Positions 6,838 to 15,498 of a stretch of DNA of 64,000 nucleotides are shown piece after piece. A program made the position numbers and the translations under genes. The notes under the pieces are model-generated. The model saw only the letters and a list, made by a program, of their open reading frames with translations. It was not told the DNA's origin and ran no database searches. The stretch lies in contig CAAGGG010000023.1 in assembly GCA_900769355.1 (NCBI GenBank), positions 9,122 through 73,121 of the forward strand, in the 5' to 3' direction. Each line of letters starts with the position of its first letter. The stretch's first letter is position 1. The stretch is from Candidatus Gastranaerophilales bacterium. GTDB taxonomy: Bacteria; Cyanobacteriota; Vampirovibrionia; Gastranaerophilales; Gastranaerophilaceae.

Positions 6838-8223
6838 CTACAACGCATCGTTTACAGTCGTAAAATCTTTTCCGCCAACGGCTTTGTATATATTAAGAGT
6901 TGAAATTACATAATTCATTTTGCCGTTGATTTCATCTTTTTCAGCGACAAGAAGTCGTTCTCTATCTTTCATTAAGTCAAGATTTGATTTTGCGCCGATG
7001 TTGAATTTTTCGTTTGCAAGTTGAAATTTTTCGTTTTCAAGGTTGTAACGTTTAATGCTTTCTTTGTAATTCAAATCTCGCGTAATTGCGCCGCCTAGCG
7101 AGTTATTAACTTCTTGAATTGATGTCAAAATTGTTTTTTCATACATTTGTTGAGCTTTTTCAAGTTCAAGCTTTTTGTATCTTAAAGTTGCCATTTTTGC
7201 ACCACCTGTAAATAAATCTATTGACGGAACAAAACCGATTAAAGATTTGAATGTGTGGTTTCCAAAAATATTTGTTAAGTTGTATGCACTAAATCCTGCT
7301 TGCCCATACAAAGTAAATTTTGGTAAAAAGTCGCGACGTGCAACTTTTACATCAATTCCGATTTTTTGTACGTAATCTTCTGCCTTCAAGTAATCCGGTC
7401 TGTATTGAATTACTTCTGCGTTAATTCCTGATGGCAATGGGATAATGGCGATATTTTCATAAGTTCCTCTTTTTACTTCTGATAAATCCTTTTCTCTCAG
7501 ACCTGTTAAAACACCGACTTCTCTACCGATGACAATTCTGCTATCAATATATGTATTTAATTCTTCTTGTAGTTGTGTTAAAAGTTGCTTTTCATTCATC
7601 AAATCCATTACGGTGCATAAGCCGTTTTTGTATTTCTTGTCTTGCAATTTTACAACTTCTGTTTGAATTTTTACCAATTCTTCTTGATTTTTAATTAATT
7701 TGTCGAGTTTGACAAGATTGAAATAATTCGCGGCAAGAGAAGAAGTTAAATATATATATGAAGCTCTTTCGTTTTGCTTAACCATTTCAAGTTGTTTTTT
7801 GACAGACTTTGTTTTCAAATAATTTTCTCCCCAAATATCGGCTTCGTAACTCAATGTTACAGGTAGGAAGAAATTGCTTTGAGAATAATCCGGAATTGTA
7901 ATTCCGCCAAATTTAATAGTTGAAGATGAAAAATCTCTGAATACATCGCCTTGAAAACCGGCATGTGGCAATTGGTTTGCAAAAGCCATTTTTACAACTT
8001 GATCGGCTTGTTTTACGTTAAGTGTTGCAATTTTCAAATCCTGATTGTTTTCAAAAGCGGTCGAAATATATTCTGTCAAAATCGGGTCGTTATATTTTGC
8101 CCACCAATCAAGATTTATATATTCAATTCTGTTATCAATCTTATTTTTAGTTGTTTTTGCTTGTGCCACGCTAATTGAGCACAATAATAATATTAGGGTA
8201 AAAAGAATTTTTAAATTTTTCAT
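6838..8223 (-). CDS. TolC/NodT-family outer-membrane efflux protein
   Basis: This protein should form the trimeric outer-membrane exit duct for the EmrA/EmrB pair encoded just across the divergent promoter. The 461-residue product has a signal peptide (MKNLKILFTLILLLCSIS, likely cut after AQA) and no lipobox cysteine. It then has two outer-membrane-efflux repeats rich in long helices: ATLNVKQADQVVKMAFANQLP in repeat one and ARRDFLPKFTLYGQAGF in repeat two, with the typical YRPDYLKAED turn. The ATG at 8223 is chosen because AAAGGAAA precedes it; the frame is open further upstream into the divergent gene. The MarR operator lies directly upstream. Confidence 0.92.
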   Translation of the reverse strand: MKNLKILFTLILLLCSISVAQAKTTKNKIDNRIEYINLDWWAKYNDPILTEYISTAFENNQDLKIATLNVKQADQVVKMAFANQLPHAGFQGDVFRDFSSSTIKFGGITIPDYSQSNFFLPVTLSYEADIWGENYLKTKSVKKQLEMVKQNERASYIYLTSSLAANYFNLVKLDKLIKNQEELVKIQTEVVKLQDKKYKNGLCTVMDLMNEKQLLTQLQEELNTYIDSRIVIGREVGVLTGLREKDLSEVKRGTYENIAIIPLPSGINAEVIQYRPDYLKAEDYVQKIGIDVKVARRDFLPKFTLYGQAGFSAYNLTNIFGNHTFKSLIGFVPSIDLFTGGAKMATLRYKKLELEKAQQMYEKTILTSIQEVNNSLGGAITRDLNYKESIKRYNLENEKFQLANEKFNIGAKSNLDLMKDRERLLVAEKDEINGKMNYVISTLNIYKAVGGKDFTTVNDAL

Positions 8224-8241
8224 GCTTGCTATTTCCTTTTC

Positions 8242-8263
8242 TTGTGTTATCATAATAACACAA
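8242..8263. promoter_or_regulatory. Putative MarR operator in the divergent tolC/marR promoter region
   Basis: A perfect inverted repeat with 9-bp arms (TTGTGTTAT and ATAACACAA) and a 4-base spacer occupies the centre of the 49-base divergent intergenic region. Its size and symmetry suit a dimeric MarR winged helix. Binding would repress both the regulator operon and the outer-membrane gene. The palindrome is seen; its use is inferred. Confidence 0.75.
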
Positions 8264-8272
8264 AGAAAAATC

Positions 8273-8731
8273 ATGGACAAGAAAGATTTATTAAAAAGTA
8301 AAATTGGAATGAAACTTGTGCGTGTAGGCAAGATGGTACGTGCAATTGCAACCCAAAAATTTGTAAAAGCGGATTTTGAAATTACCCCGGAGCAGTTCAC
8401 AGTGCTTGCTGCGATATTGGACCACGATGGTTTATATCAGAGGCAAATCGGTGCTCTTACGCTAAAAGACAGACCAAACATAACAAGAATTATAAATATA
8501 CTGGAAGCCAAGGAGCTTGTAACCCGTACCCCTGATGTTAATAAAAGAAAGGTTTTCAAAATTAACATTACCGAAAAAGGCAAAAAAGAGTATGAAAATG
8601 CTCTCCCGACAGTGCTGGAACACTGGCAGAACTCAATTAGCGGAGTGAATGATGATGATTTGACGACTTGTCTTAACGTTTTAAATAGAATTAAAGCGAA
8701 CTTGGAAGAGAAATTACACATGCAAATATAA
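8273..8731 (+). CDS. MarR-family transcriptional regulator
   Basis: The 152-residue protein has the winged-helix fold of MarR: an N-terminal dimerisation helix, then ITPEQFTVLAAILDHDGLYQRQIG (helix-turn-helix lead-in), NITRIINILEAKELVTR as recognition helix, and the wing DVNKRKVFKINITEKGK. The frame is open far upstream through the divergent gene, but the ATG at 8273 gives a normal MarR length. It is the first gene of a marR-emrA-emrB operon and faces the operator at 8242-8263, so it probably senses a substrate of the pump and autoregulates. Confidence 0.93.
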   Translation: MDKKDLLKSKIGMKLVRVGKMVRAIATQKFVKADFEITPEQFTVLAAILDHDGLYQRQIGALTLKDRPNITRIINILEAKELVTRTPDVNKRKVFKINITEKGKKEYENALPTVLEHWQNSISGVNDDDLTTCLNVLNRIKANLEEKLHMQI

Positions 8732-8740
8732 GAGGTGACT

Positions 8741-9910
8741 ATGTCAGAAAATAATAACAACGAACCAAATAAAGATATAAAAAAAACTTCAAAATCTAAG
8801 AAAACAGATTTACCCCCAATAAATTCTGAGGAATTTAAGGAAGAAGCAAAAGAAAGACTTAAAACAAGGAAAGAACGTAAAAAGAAAAAACGTCCTGAAT
8901 ACAAGAAAAAACGAGTCGTAGTTCCGATTATTACCGCTTCAATTCTTGTAATAACAGGTATTGCACTTGCTATTCATTCAACATTTTTCCAGTCAACAGA
9001 CGATGCGTTTGTTGAAGGCAGACTTGTTTCTATTGCCCCACGTGTTCAAGGCCCTGTCGTAAAACTTCTTGTTGATGATAACGATGTTGTTCAAAAAGGT
9101 CAATTGCTTGTGGAAATTGATCCAGCAGATTATGAAGTCAAACTTCATCAAGCAGAAGCAAAACTTGCTGAAGCTAAGGCTCAGTTGAATGTTACTAAAA
9201 AGCAAATTGATGAAGGCGGATCAAATGTTCAACAGTCTTTTGAAGACGAAAATTCAACAAAATCAAAGCTTGATTTCGCCACAAAAGACCATAAAAGATA
9301 CACTGATATGTACAAATCTGGAATTGTTTCAAAGCAAGACTATGACAATAGTTCAACACATTACACCGTAGCTCAGGCAAACCACAAAGCTGCTGCTGAA
9401 AAAACAAAAGCTATGAAGTCGGCACTTGAAGGGCATCAGGCAAAAGCAGAAGCTGTTGAGGCTGAAATCAAAAGATTAGAAGCAGAAGTTGAACAAGCAA
9501 AATTAAATCTTTCTTATACAAAAATCTATGCACCTCAAAGCGGTATGGTTTCTGCAAGAAGTGTAGAAATGGGTAATTACGTTCAAACAGGCCAGCCTTT
9601 GATGGAAATTGTACCTGAACAGATTTGGATTGTCGCTAATTTTAAAGAAATTCAACTTACTCACATGAAAAAAGGTCAATCGGTTTCAATCAAAATTGAC
9701 ACTTATCCTGGAAAAAGGTTTAAAGGACATATTGACAGTATTCAACGCTCAACAGGTGCAAAATCAAGTTTATTCCCGCCTGAAAATGCAGTTGGAAGTT
9801 ACGTAAAAATCGTTCAACGTGTTCCTGTAAAAATTGTTTTTGACGAAGATATTAAAGACTACAACATAGTTCCAGGAATGTCGGTTGTGCCGAAGGTTAA
9901 GGTAAAATAG
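8741..9910 (+). CDS. emrA: EmrA/HlyD-family membrane fusion (periplasmic adaptor) protein
   Basis: The adaptor bridges an inner-membrane transporter with TolC. The 389-residue protein has a very basic, disordered cytoplasmic tail (about 1-60), one transmembrane segment (VVVPIITASILVITGIALAI), then the split lipoyl domain (SIAPRVQGPVVKLLVDDND ... KIYAPQSGMVSARSVEMGN) around a long coiled-coil hairpin, and a beta-barrel ending VVPKVKVK. AGAGG precedes the ATG at 8741; a GTG two codons upstream is the alternative. It starts nine bases after marR. The EmrA-type TM plus single-substrate MFS partner fits drug export. Confidence 0.92.
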   Translation: MSENNNNEPNKDIKKTSKSKKTDLPPINSEEFKEEAKERLKTRKERKKKKRPEYKKKRVVVPIITASILVITGIALAIHSTFFQSTDDAFVEGRLVSIAPRVQGPVVKLLVDDNDVVQKGQLLVEIDPADYEVKLHQAEAKLAEAKAQLNVTKKQIDEGGSNVQQSFEDENSTKSKLDFATKDHKRYTDMYKSGIVSKQDYDNSSTHYTVAQANHKAAAEKTKAMKSALEGHQAKAEAVEAEIKRLEAEVEQAKLNLSYTKIYAPQSGMVSARSVEMGNYVQTGQPLMEIVPEQIWIVANFKEIQLTHMKKGQSVSIKIDTYPGKRFKGHIDSIQRSTGAKSSLFPPENAVGSYVKIVQRVPVKIVFDEDIKDYNIVPGMSVVPKVKVK

Positions 9911-10010
9911 TGAGTGGTGAGTAGTGAGTCGTGAGTGGTTCATTACAGGATAAAAAAAGTGAATGGTGAGTGGTGAATTGTGAATGGTTCATTACAGGAA
10001 TATAAAAAGC
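9910..10010 (+). repeat. Two ~49-bp direct repeats of GTGAGTGGTGAG type
   Basis: Unit 1 (9910-9957) and unit 2 (9959-10007) share the plan GTGA(G/A)TGGTGAG, then (A/G)GTGA, and a GGTTCATTACAGGA tail followed by A-rich DNA. The units equal the left arm of the palindromic family at 677, 1731 and 6532, but here without the inverted right arm. They separate emrA from emrB inside one operon. Confidence 0.75.
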
Positions 10011-10020
10011 GAGTAAAAAG

Positions 10021-11598
10021 ATGGAAAGTAGTGAAATAACAGAAACAGAAAGCACAGCAATGGCAAAAAAGCAGGTTAGCCCTTATATACAGGCACTTGT
10101 AATTTTATTGCCTTCTATCTTGGCACTTGTTGCTTCTTCTGCCACAAATGTTTGCCAACCGAATATTGCAGGGTATTTTGGAGCTACTCAGTATGAAGCA
10201 AACTCTGTAATTACAAGTTACATCATCGCAAATGGGATTATGCTTCCGACAACAGGGTATCTTGCAAAGCTTTTCGGTAAAAAACAGTTCTTTTTATACT
10301 GTATAATCGTGTTTTGTATAGGAGCCGGACTTTGTTTATTGGCAAAAGACTTGCACATGTTGATTATGGCTAGGATTTTTCAGGGAATAGGCGGTGGGTG
10401 CATTCTTCCACTTTGTCAGGCAATGCTTTTGGATATTTTTCCTGACAAAAAAGGTTTTGCAATGGCTCTTTATGGGGTTGCAGCTATGTTTGCACCGCTT
10501 GCAGGGCCGTTCTTTGGAGGTTATTTAACCGACAACTGGTCTTGGCAGTGGGTTTTTATTGTAAATATCCCGCTTTGTCTTATATCTATTGCTTTAATCA
10601 AATTTTTAATTCCGAAAGATGAACCGGTTAAGGAAAAATATAATAAAAAGTTTGATATTATCGGGTTTGCAGGAATTGCAATTGCAATGGGTTGTATGCA
10701 AATTGTTCTTGATAAAGGGGAACAATTCAATTGGTTTGATACCCCTTGGATTTGCTGGTTGACCGGAATTTCAATATTTTCTTTTGTTTTCTTTTATGTT
10801 TGGGAATTGGAGTACAAATTCCCGATTATTGATATTAGAGTGTTTAAGGACAAAAACTTTTTGTACGGAACATCGATAAGTTCAATTATCAATATTCTTT
10901 TGTACAGCACATTGCTTTTGGTTCCGTTATTCTCGCAGGGTTTAATCGGTTACAGTCCATCAGCGTCAGGTTTGTTGATGTTGCCAAGAGCTATGGTTTG
11001 TTTATTCGGTTTGTTGATTATGGGCGAAATTGCAAAAGTCGTTGAAAACAGGCTTTTGACTGCAATCGGATTTGTTATAATGGCTGTTGCTTGTTTTATG
11101 TTGTCTTGTCTGAATACGACAGCGTCAATGCACAGTATTATTACTCCAAACTTGATTTTGTGTTTTGGTGTTTCAGTTGCGTTTGTTCCGATTTCGGCGT
11201 TGTCTTTTTTGACTTTACCTGCAAACAAAACAGCAGATGCTGCTGGGCTTCACGCACTTTTCAAAAACATTGTAACAGCGATTTCAACATCAGCGGCATC
11301 AACATTTATTGCGAGAGGCGGTCAGGTTTATCAAAACAATTTGGTAGAACATCTGGCATGGCACAATCCTATGTATAGAGTGCATTTGAACGCTTTGCAA
11401 CATAAATTTATGATGATGTATCCGTCAGTTGTTGCTCAGAAAAAAGCTATGGGAACTCTCTATAAACAGTTAATTTTGCAATCAAAACTTGGAGCATTTT
11501 ATGATGCATTTTTGTTGCTTGCACTTTTGGCAATTGTTGCAATCCCGTTTTTGTTGCTTTTAAAGACAAAAACAAGGTACGTAAAACCGAGTGTTTAG
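10021..11598 (+). CDS. emrB: DHA2-family MFS multidrug exporter, EmrB/QacA type
   Basis: EmrB-type permeases use proton antiport to push hydrophobic drugs into an EmrA-TolC channel. The 525-residue protein has about 14 hydrophobic segments beginning LVILLPSILALVASSATNV. It has the DHA2 motif C-like region (GVAAMFAPLAGPFFGGYL) and motif A-like GYLAKLFGKKQ. Residues 1-20 are a polar Ser/Thr/Glu extension. A second in-frame ATG at codon 14 is possible. It follows emrA after a 110-base repeat insertion. Confidence 0.93.
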   Translation: MESSEITETESTAMAKKQVSPYIQALVILLPSILALVASSATNVCQPNIAGYFGATQYEANSVITSYIIANGIMLPTTGYLAKLFGKKQFFLYCIIVFCIGAGLCLLAKDLHMLIMARIFQGIGGGCILPLCQAMLLDIFPDKKGFAMALYGVAAMFAPLAGPFFGGYLTDNWSWQWVFIVNIPLCLISIALIKFLIPKDEPVKEKYNKKFDIIGFAGIAIAMGCMQIVLDKGEQFNWFDTPWICWLTGISIFSFVFFYVWELEYKFPIIDIRVFKDKNFLYGTSISSIINILLYSTLLLVPLFSQGLIGYSPSASGLLMLPRAMVCLFGLLIMGEIAKVVENRLLTAIGFVIMAVACFMLSCLNTTASMHSIITPNLILCFGVSVAFVPISALSFLTLPANKTADAAGLHALFKNIVTAISTSAASTFIARGGQVYQNNLVEHLAWHNPMYRVHLNALQHKFMMMYPSVVAQKKAMGTLYKQLILQSKLGAFYDAFLLLALLAIVAIPFLLLLKTKTRYVKPSV

Positions 11599-11637
11599 TC
11601 TATTTACAACAAAAGGAAATCTAATTATAATTCAGAT

Positions 11638-12234
11638 ATGAAACTTTGTATTTTTTCAGGCACGTTTAATCCTATACACAGAGCGCATTTAAAGATGGCG
11701 GAATATGTTTTGTCGCATTACGGTTTTGACAAAATTATTTTTATTCCGGCATATAAACCACCTCACAAGGATTACGATATAAATTTGTGTAAGCACAGGT
11801 TTGAGATGGTGAAGCTTGCAACGGCTAATAATCCGCATTTTGAGGTTTCTGATATTGAATATCAAAGTGAAGGCAAGTCGTATTCTTATTTGACGGCGTT
11901 AAAGCTTTATGAAAAGTACAAGCCTGATGAAAAAATTCATTTTATTATCGGAACCGATGCGTTTGAAAAAATTGAAAGTTGGTATGAAACGGATAAATTC
12001 AAGAAAATTGTTGATTTTATCGTGTTTATAAGAGAAAATGAAGAGGTTAAATTGGATTATTTAAGGCAAAAGGGGTACAATTTTGAATTTGCTCAAATGC
12101 CGTTTGTTGATATTTCATCGACAGAATTGAGAGAAAATATAAAACTCGGCAAGCCTATAAATAACCTTGTGACAAAGGAAGTAGAGGAGTACATTTACAA
12201 AAATGGATTATACAGAAATACTGAAATGGCTTAA
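11638..12234 (+). CDS. nadD: Nicotinate-nucleotide adenylyltransferase
   Basis: NadD converts nicotinate mononucleotide to deamido-NAD. The 198-residue product starts MKLCIFSGTFNPIHRAHLK (nucleotidyltransferase motif with the H..H pair) and has FIPAYKPPHK, the substrate-loop signature of NadD. It also has FIIGTDAFEKIESWYE and the ISSTELREN motif near the C-terminus. The final 32 bases overlap yqeK, a pairing common in Firmicutes and relatives. Confidence 0.95.
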   Translation: MKLCIFSGTFNPIHRAHLKMAEYVLSHYGFDKIIFIPAYKPPHKDYDINLCKHRFEMVKLATANNPHFEVSDIEYQSEGKSYSYLTALKLYEKYKPDEKIHFIIGTDAFEKIESWYETDKFKKIVDFIVFIRENEEVKLDYLRQKGYNFEFAQMPFVDISSTELRENIKLGKPINNLVTKEVEEYIYKNGLYRNTEMA

Positions 12235-12778
12235 AGAAAATTTGAACGAAAAAAGATATATTCATACGCTTGGTACGGCCGATTGCGCGAAAGAGCTTGC
12301 ACAGAAATTTGGTTTAAATAGTGAAAAAGCATACCTTGCAGGACTTTTGCATGATTGTGCGAAATGTTTTTCTAACGAAAAACTTCTTGATATTATCCAT
12401 CAACATCTTGATGTTGAAGAGTGCGAAATGTTGAATTACAAGACTTTACACGCTCCGGTTAGTGCTTATATAGCGGAAAAAGAGTTTAAGATTACGGATA
12501 AAGAAATTCTTTCTGCAATTCGTTGGCATACTCTCGGACGCTTGGACATGACAGATTTTGAAAAAATCGTGTTTATCGCTGATAAAATTGAACCGAACAC
12601 TCGTGATAAAGAGTATTCTGATAAAATTCGAGTATTGCTTGACGAAGAAAACGGCTTGAATAAGGCTCTTTTGAAATGTTACAAAGAAACTATCAAAAGT
12701 CTTGTTAAGCGTGATTTGAAAATCTGTCTTTTGACGATTGAAATTTATAACAAACTTCAAGATTTGGTTCAAAATTAG
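12203..12778 (+). CDS. yqeK: HD-domain symmetrical Ap4A hydrolase, YqeK type
   Basis: YqeK cleaves diadenosine tetraphosphate to two ADP. The 191-residue protein has the metal-binding HD set: H21 (in YIHTLGTADCA), the HD pair H50-D51 (LLHDCAK), a later HAPVSAYIAE histidine and a DKIEPNTRD aspartate. It begins MDYTEILKWLKENL inside the last codons of nadD, which implies translational coupling. Confidence 0.92.
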   Translation: MDYTEILKWLKENLNEKRYIHTLGTADCAKELAQKFGLNSEKAYLAGLLHDCAKCFSNEKLLDIIHQHLDVEECEMLNYKTLHAPVSAYIAEKEFKITDKEILSAIRWHTLGRLDMTDFEKIVFIADKIEPNTRDKEYSDKIRVLLDEENGLNKALLKCYKETIKSLVKRDLKICLLTIEIYNKLQDLVQN

Positions 12779-12817
12779 CATGTTTATGGTAAAATTTGTT
12801 CAAAGTGAGGAATTCTG

Positions 12818-15148
12818 ATGAGAGTACTGGAAATTAAGAATAATTTAGTAAAAATCGAATTTAATACGGAAGACAATCTTTCATTGTCCGGCTTTGTAAT
12901 TATTGAGGATAAAAACACTCCTTATGTTGCTCAAGTAATGAATATCAAAGCTGATGCAATTACTAATTTTGCAATAGTAAAGCTTCTTTTTACCTTCAAT
13001 GATGAAGGGGTTTTGAAAAATTACAACGGCACAATCCCGTCATTAAAAGCAGTTGTTTCAGTGCTTCCATCAAAAGAACTCTTAGACATAATTCCTGCTG
13101 AAAACCCGCTTGTTCTCGGCGAATTGGCACAACAAGGCATTAAGTTGAAGGTGGATAAATCAATTTTGGATAATAATCTTTTGGTTTGTTCTAACAATTC
13201 TGAAAACACATTTTTGTTAATCGAAAATATAACTAAACAGTTGGATAAGAATGTTGTAATCTTTGATACAGATGGTTTGTCTGACTATGATGAAAAGTTT
13301 GTTTTAGGTAGAGATTTTAAGCTTCCATTGAATTACGATACTATTAATTACATTTATGATAATGATTTGGAAGATGTTGATGCTACAAGCAAAGCGATTA
13401 TTCAGGATATCTTTTTGGAAGTTCAAGAATATATAAAAACTCTTCCGGAAGGCTTTTTGCCGTTTGAAACATTCTTGAATGTTGTTGATCAGCAGTACAA
13501 AGAAACTCAAATTACTCAGCTTGTTTTGCTTAAAAATAAACTTTTTAAATACAAAGAATTGAATGTTTTTGCTGAAACACTTAAAGATATTTTGAGTTTA
13601 AGTATGTCGATTGAAAGGGCTAAAAAGACTGTTATCGACATTTCAAATGTTCCTGAAAATCTTCAACGAGAAGTTATAATGTATGTGTACAAAGTTATGA
13701 ACTCAATCGGAGATGATATTTATGCATTCGCAAAGGCAAGTAATTCTTTGGCAAACAAAAGACTTTTAAAACAGTTTTTATCGAGGTCAAATGTTTCTAC
13801 AATTGTTGTTTGCCCGCACGAATATAAATATATTTCTGAGGCAAAGGAAATTGCTCAAAACTTGATTTTATTTGCTCCGTTGACCTTGCAGCATGATTTC
13901 GCAAGTTATAATACATTCTTAAATAAACTGAATTCTGATGAATTTATTGTTTATGGTGCCCATACTCAGAATATTCCGTTTATTGTCGAATTGGAACCGC
14001 TTGAAGATTATGAGCTTGAGTCTGAAGATGAAAAGGACGATGAAAAGGACGATGTTGAAGGTTTACATGTTGAAAGTTTAGAAAACACTGATACTGTTGA
14101 ATCTGTTGGGTCTACAAATGCTGAAATGGTTCAACCAAACTCTGAAGCAGAAAATTCTGTCTCTGAGGAACCGGAAGGTAAACCTGTTCAAGAGGAAGAG
14201 CCTGTGATTGTTGAAGAAGCAGAACCGGAGATCGCGGAAGACGATACGTCTTTTGCAGAAGCTCATTCATTTGAAGTTTATGATTCGCATGAAGAGGTGC
14301 AAGATGAACCGCTTGAAGAGGTTGAAAACATAACTTTTGAACCAATTGAAGATTTAACAGAAGAAGATCAAATTCAGCAGGGAGAAGAGTTTTCGCAAGC
14401 GGATTATCAAAATGAAATCCCAAATATTTTGGCTGACGATTCGCAAGAAGATGATGTTGTAGAAGTTTCAGAACCGGTTATTGAACCGTCTGAGTATCCA
14501 GAATTTGACTCACAAGATGATGTAATAATAGATGAAACTCCTGTAAATGATGGTTTGTCAGGCGATATTGAGTACACACCACTTGATGAAACCGAAGTCG
14601 AAAATTATCAAACAGAAGAAATCGATGAAAACTTGGAAGAACCTGAAATCGATTATTCCTTGGCCGATACAGATGTTGTAGAAGATTATCAGGAACCGCA
14701 AATTCAATATGGACCAGATGATGCAATGATTGAACAGGCTGCAAAAGATGTTGATAAGTTCTTTTATGAAAAACTTCCGCAAGAAAATGTTGAAATTCCG
14801 TCCACACAAGATCTAGAGGACTATGCTTCTGATGAATTGACAGAAGATGATTTGAACCTAATCGGGGATTTGACTCCGGAAGATGAAAGTACATCAAATT
14901 ATGCGCCGGAAGATATTACAATAAATGAGCAACCGCCGGTTGTGCCAATTTATGAGGCAAGCGACATTACAAAATTTGAACCACCAAAATTAGAGCCAGG
15001 TGATAGGGTCTCAAATCCAAAATATGGTGAAGGTGTTGTTGATAAAATGGTTAAGTATGGCAATAAAATGTTGTGTCAAATAATTTTTGTAAATGGCGGA
15101 AAAAGATTGATGGATCCGGCAATGACTGAAATAACAAAATTATCTTAG
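12818..15148 (+). CDS. HerA-like protein without Walker A, with acidic linker and Tudor-like C-terminus
   Basis: The 776-residue product has three parts. Residues 1-95 resemble the HAS barrel of HerA ATPases. Residues 95-400 follow the HerA core order (PLVLGELAQQGIKLKVD, then a strand-loop reading CSNNSENTFLLIENI where GxTGSGKS is expected, then NVVIFDTDG and later KKTVIDIS), but no P-loop lysine is present. Residues 405-720 are a very acidic, repetitive, disordered linker. Residues 725-776 (PGDRVSNPKYGEGVV) match the Tudor-like tail of PcrA/UvrD helicases, which contacts RNA polymerase there. It is probably a non-hydrolysing DNA- or transcription-linked scaffold. The HerA relation is from pattern similarity only. 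Confidence 0.6.
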   Translation: MRVLEIKNNLVKIEFNTEDNLSLSGFVIIEDKNTPYVAQVMNIKADAITNFAIVKLLFTFNDEGVLKNYNGTIPSLKAVVSVLPSKELLDIIPAENPLVLGELAQQGIKLKVDKSILDNNLLVCSNNSENTFLLIENITKQLDKNVVIFDTDGLSDYDEKFVLGRDFKLPLNYDTINYIYDNDLEDVDATSKAIIQDIFLEVQEYIKTLPEGFLPFETFLNVVDQQYKETQITQLVLLKNKLFKYKELNVFAETLKDILSLSMSIERAKKTVIDISNVPENLQREVIMYVYKVMNSIGDDIYAFAKASNSLANKRLLKQFLSRSNVSTIVVCPHEYKYISEAKEIAQNLILFAPLTLQHDFASYNTFLNKLNSDEFIVYGAHTQNIPFIVELEPLEDYELESEDEKDDEKDDVEGLHVESLENTDTVESVGSTNAEMVQPNSEAENSVSEEPEGKPVQEEEPVIVEEAEPEIAEDDTSFAEAHSFEVYDSHEEVQDEPLEEVENITFEPIEDLTEEDQIQQGEEFSQADYQNEIPNILADDSQEDDVVEVSEPVIEPSEYPEFDSQDDVIIDETPVNDGLSGDIEYTPLDETEVENYQTEEIDENLEEPEIDYSLADTDVVEDYQEPQIQYGPDDAMIEQAAKDVDKFFYEKLPQENVEIPSTQDLEDYASDELTEDDLNLIGDLTPEDESTSNYAPEDITINEQPPVVPIYEASDITKFEPPKLEPGDRVSNPKYGEGVVDKMVKYGNKMLCQIIFVNGGKRLMDPAMTEITKLS

Positions 15149-15487
15149 ATTTGATGCGCCTTTAAGATAAACAAATTTTGGAGAGAAATTGTCATCACAA
15201 TTGACGACTATTAGCGTGCGTAAGCAGTATTTTAGTGAATTTGGAACATCAAGTTCGTGAAAACACATCATAGCTACATCGTTCCAACCAAGATTAATCC
15301 GTGCAAATTTCGCTGGGAAAGCGGCGTTTAAATCATCTGTAAGTGTAAAAATTACGTGTGAAATCTGTGAAACTTTGATTTTGTTTTGTAAAATTTGTTC
15401 ATTAAGCAATTCCAAAGTTGCGGATTTTATCGAATCTTCTGTGTTGTTATCAACTGTAATTGCTCCTCGAATTCCTTTTGTAGCCAC
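15140..15487 (-). CDS. aroH: Chorismate mutase, AroH type
   Basis: AroH turns chorismate into prephenate for Phe/Tyr synthesis. The 115-residue product begins with GTG (read as M) followed by ATKGIRGAITVDNNTEDSI, and contains LTDDLNAAFPAKFAR and LRTLIVVNCD, which match the trimeric Bacillus-type enzyme (about 127 aa). The start is set by AGGGAG seven bases upstream of the GTG. A longer frame exists but runs into the fmt gene. The 3' end overlaps the convergent gene by nine bases. Confidence 0.88.
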   Translation of the reverse strand: MATKGIRGAITVDNNTEDSIKSATLELLNEQILQNKIKVSQISHVIFTLTDDLNAAFPAKFARINLGWNDVAMMCFHELDVPNSLKYCLRTLIVVNCDDNFSPKFVYLKGASNLR

Positions 15488-15498
15488 TGTTTTACTCC

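Noticed and set aside
8435..8904. Minus-strand open frame over marR and the emrA start
   Set aside because: It overlaps two well supported genes with operon structure and shows no family features.
14112..14897. Open minus-strand frames antisense to the acidic linker of the HerA-like gene
   Set aside because: They mirror the GAA/GAT-rich codons of the linker and are Leu/Gln/His-rich without start signals.
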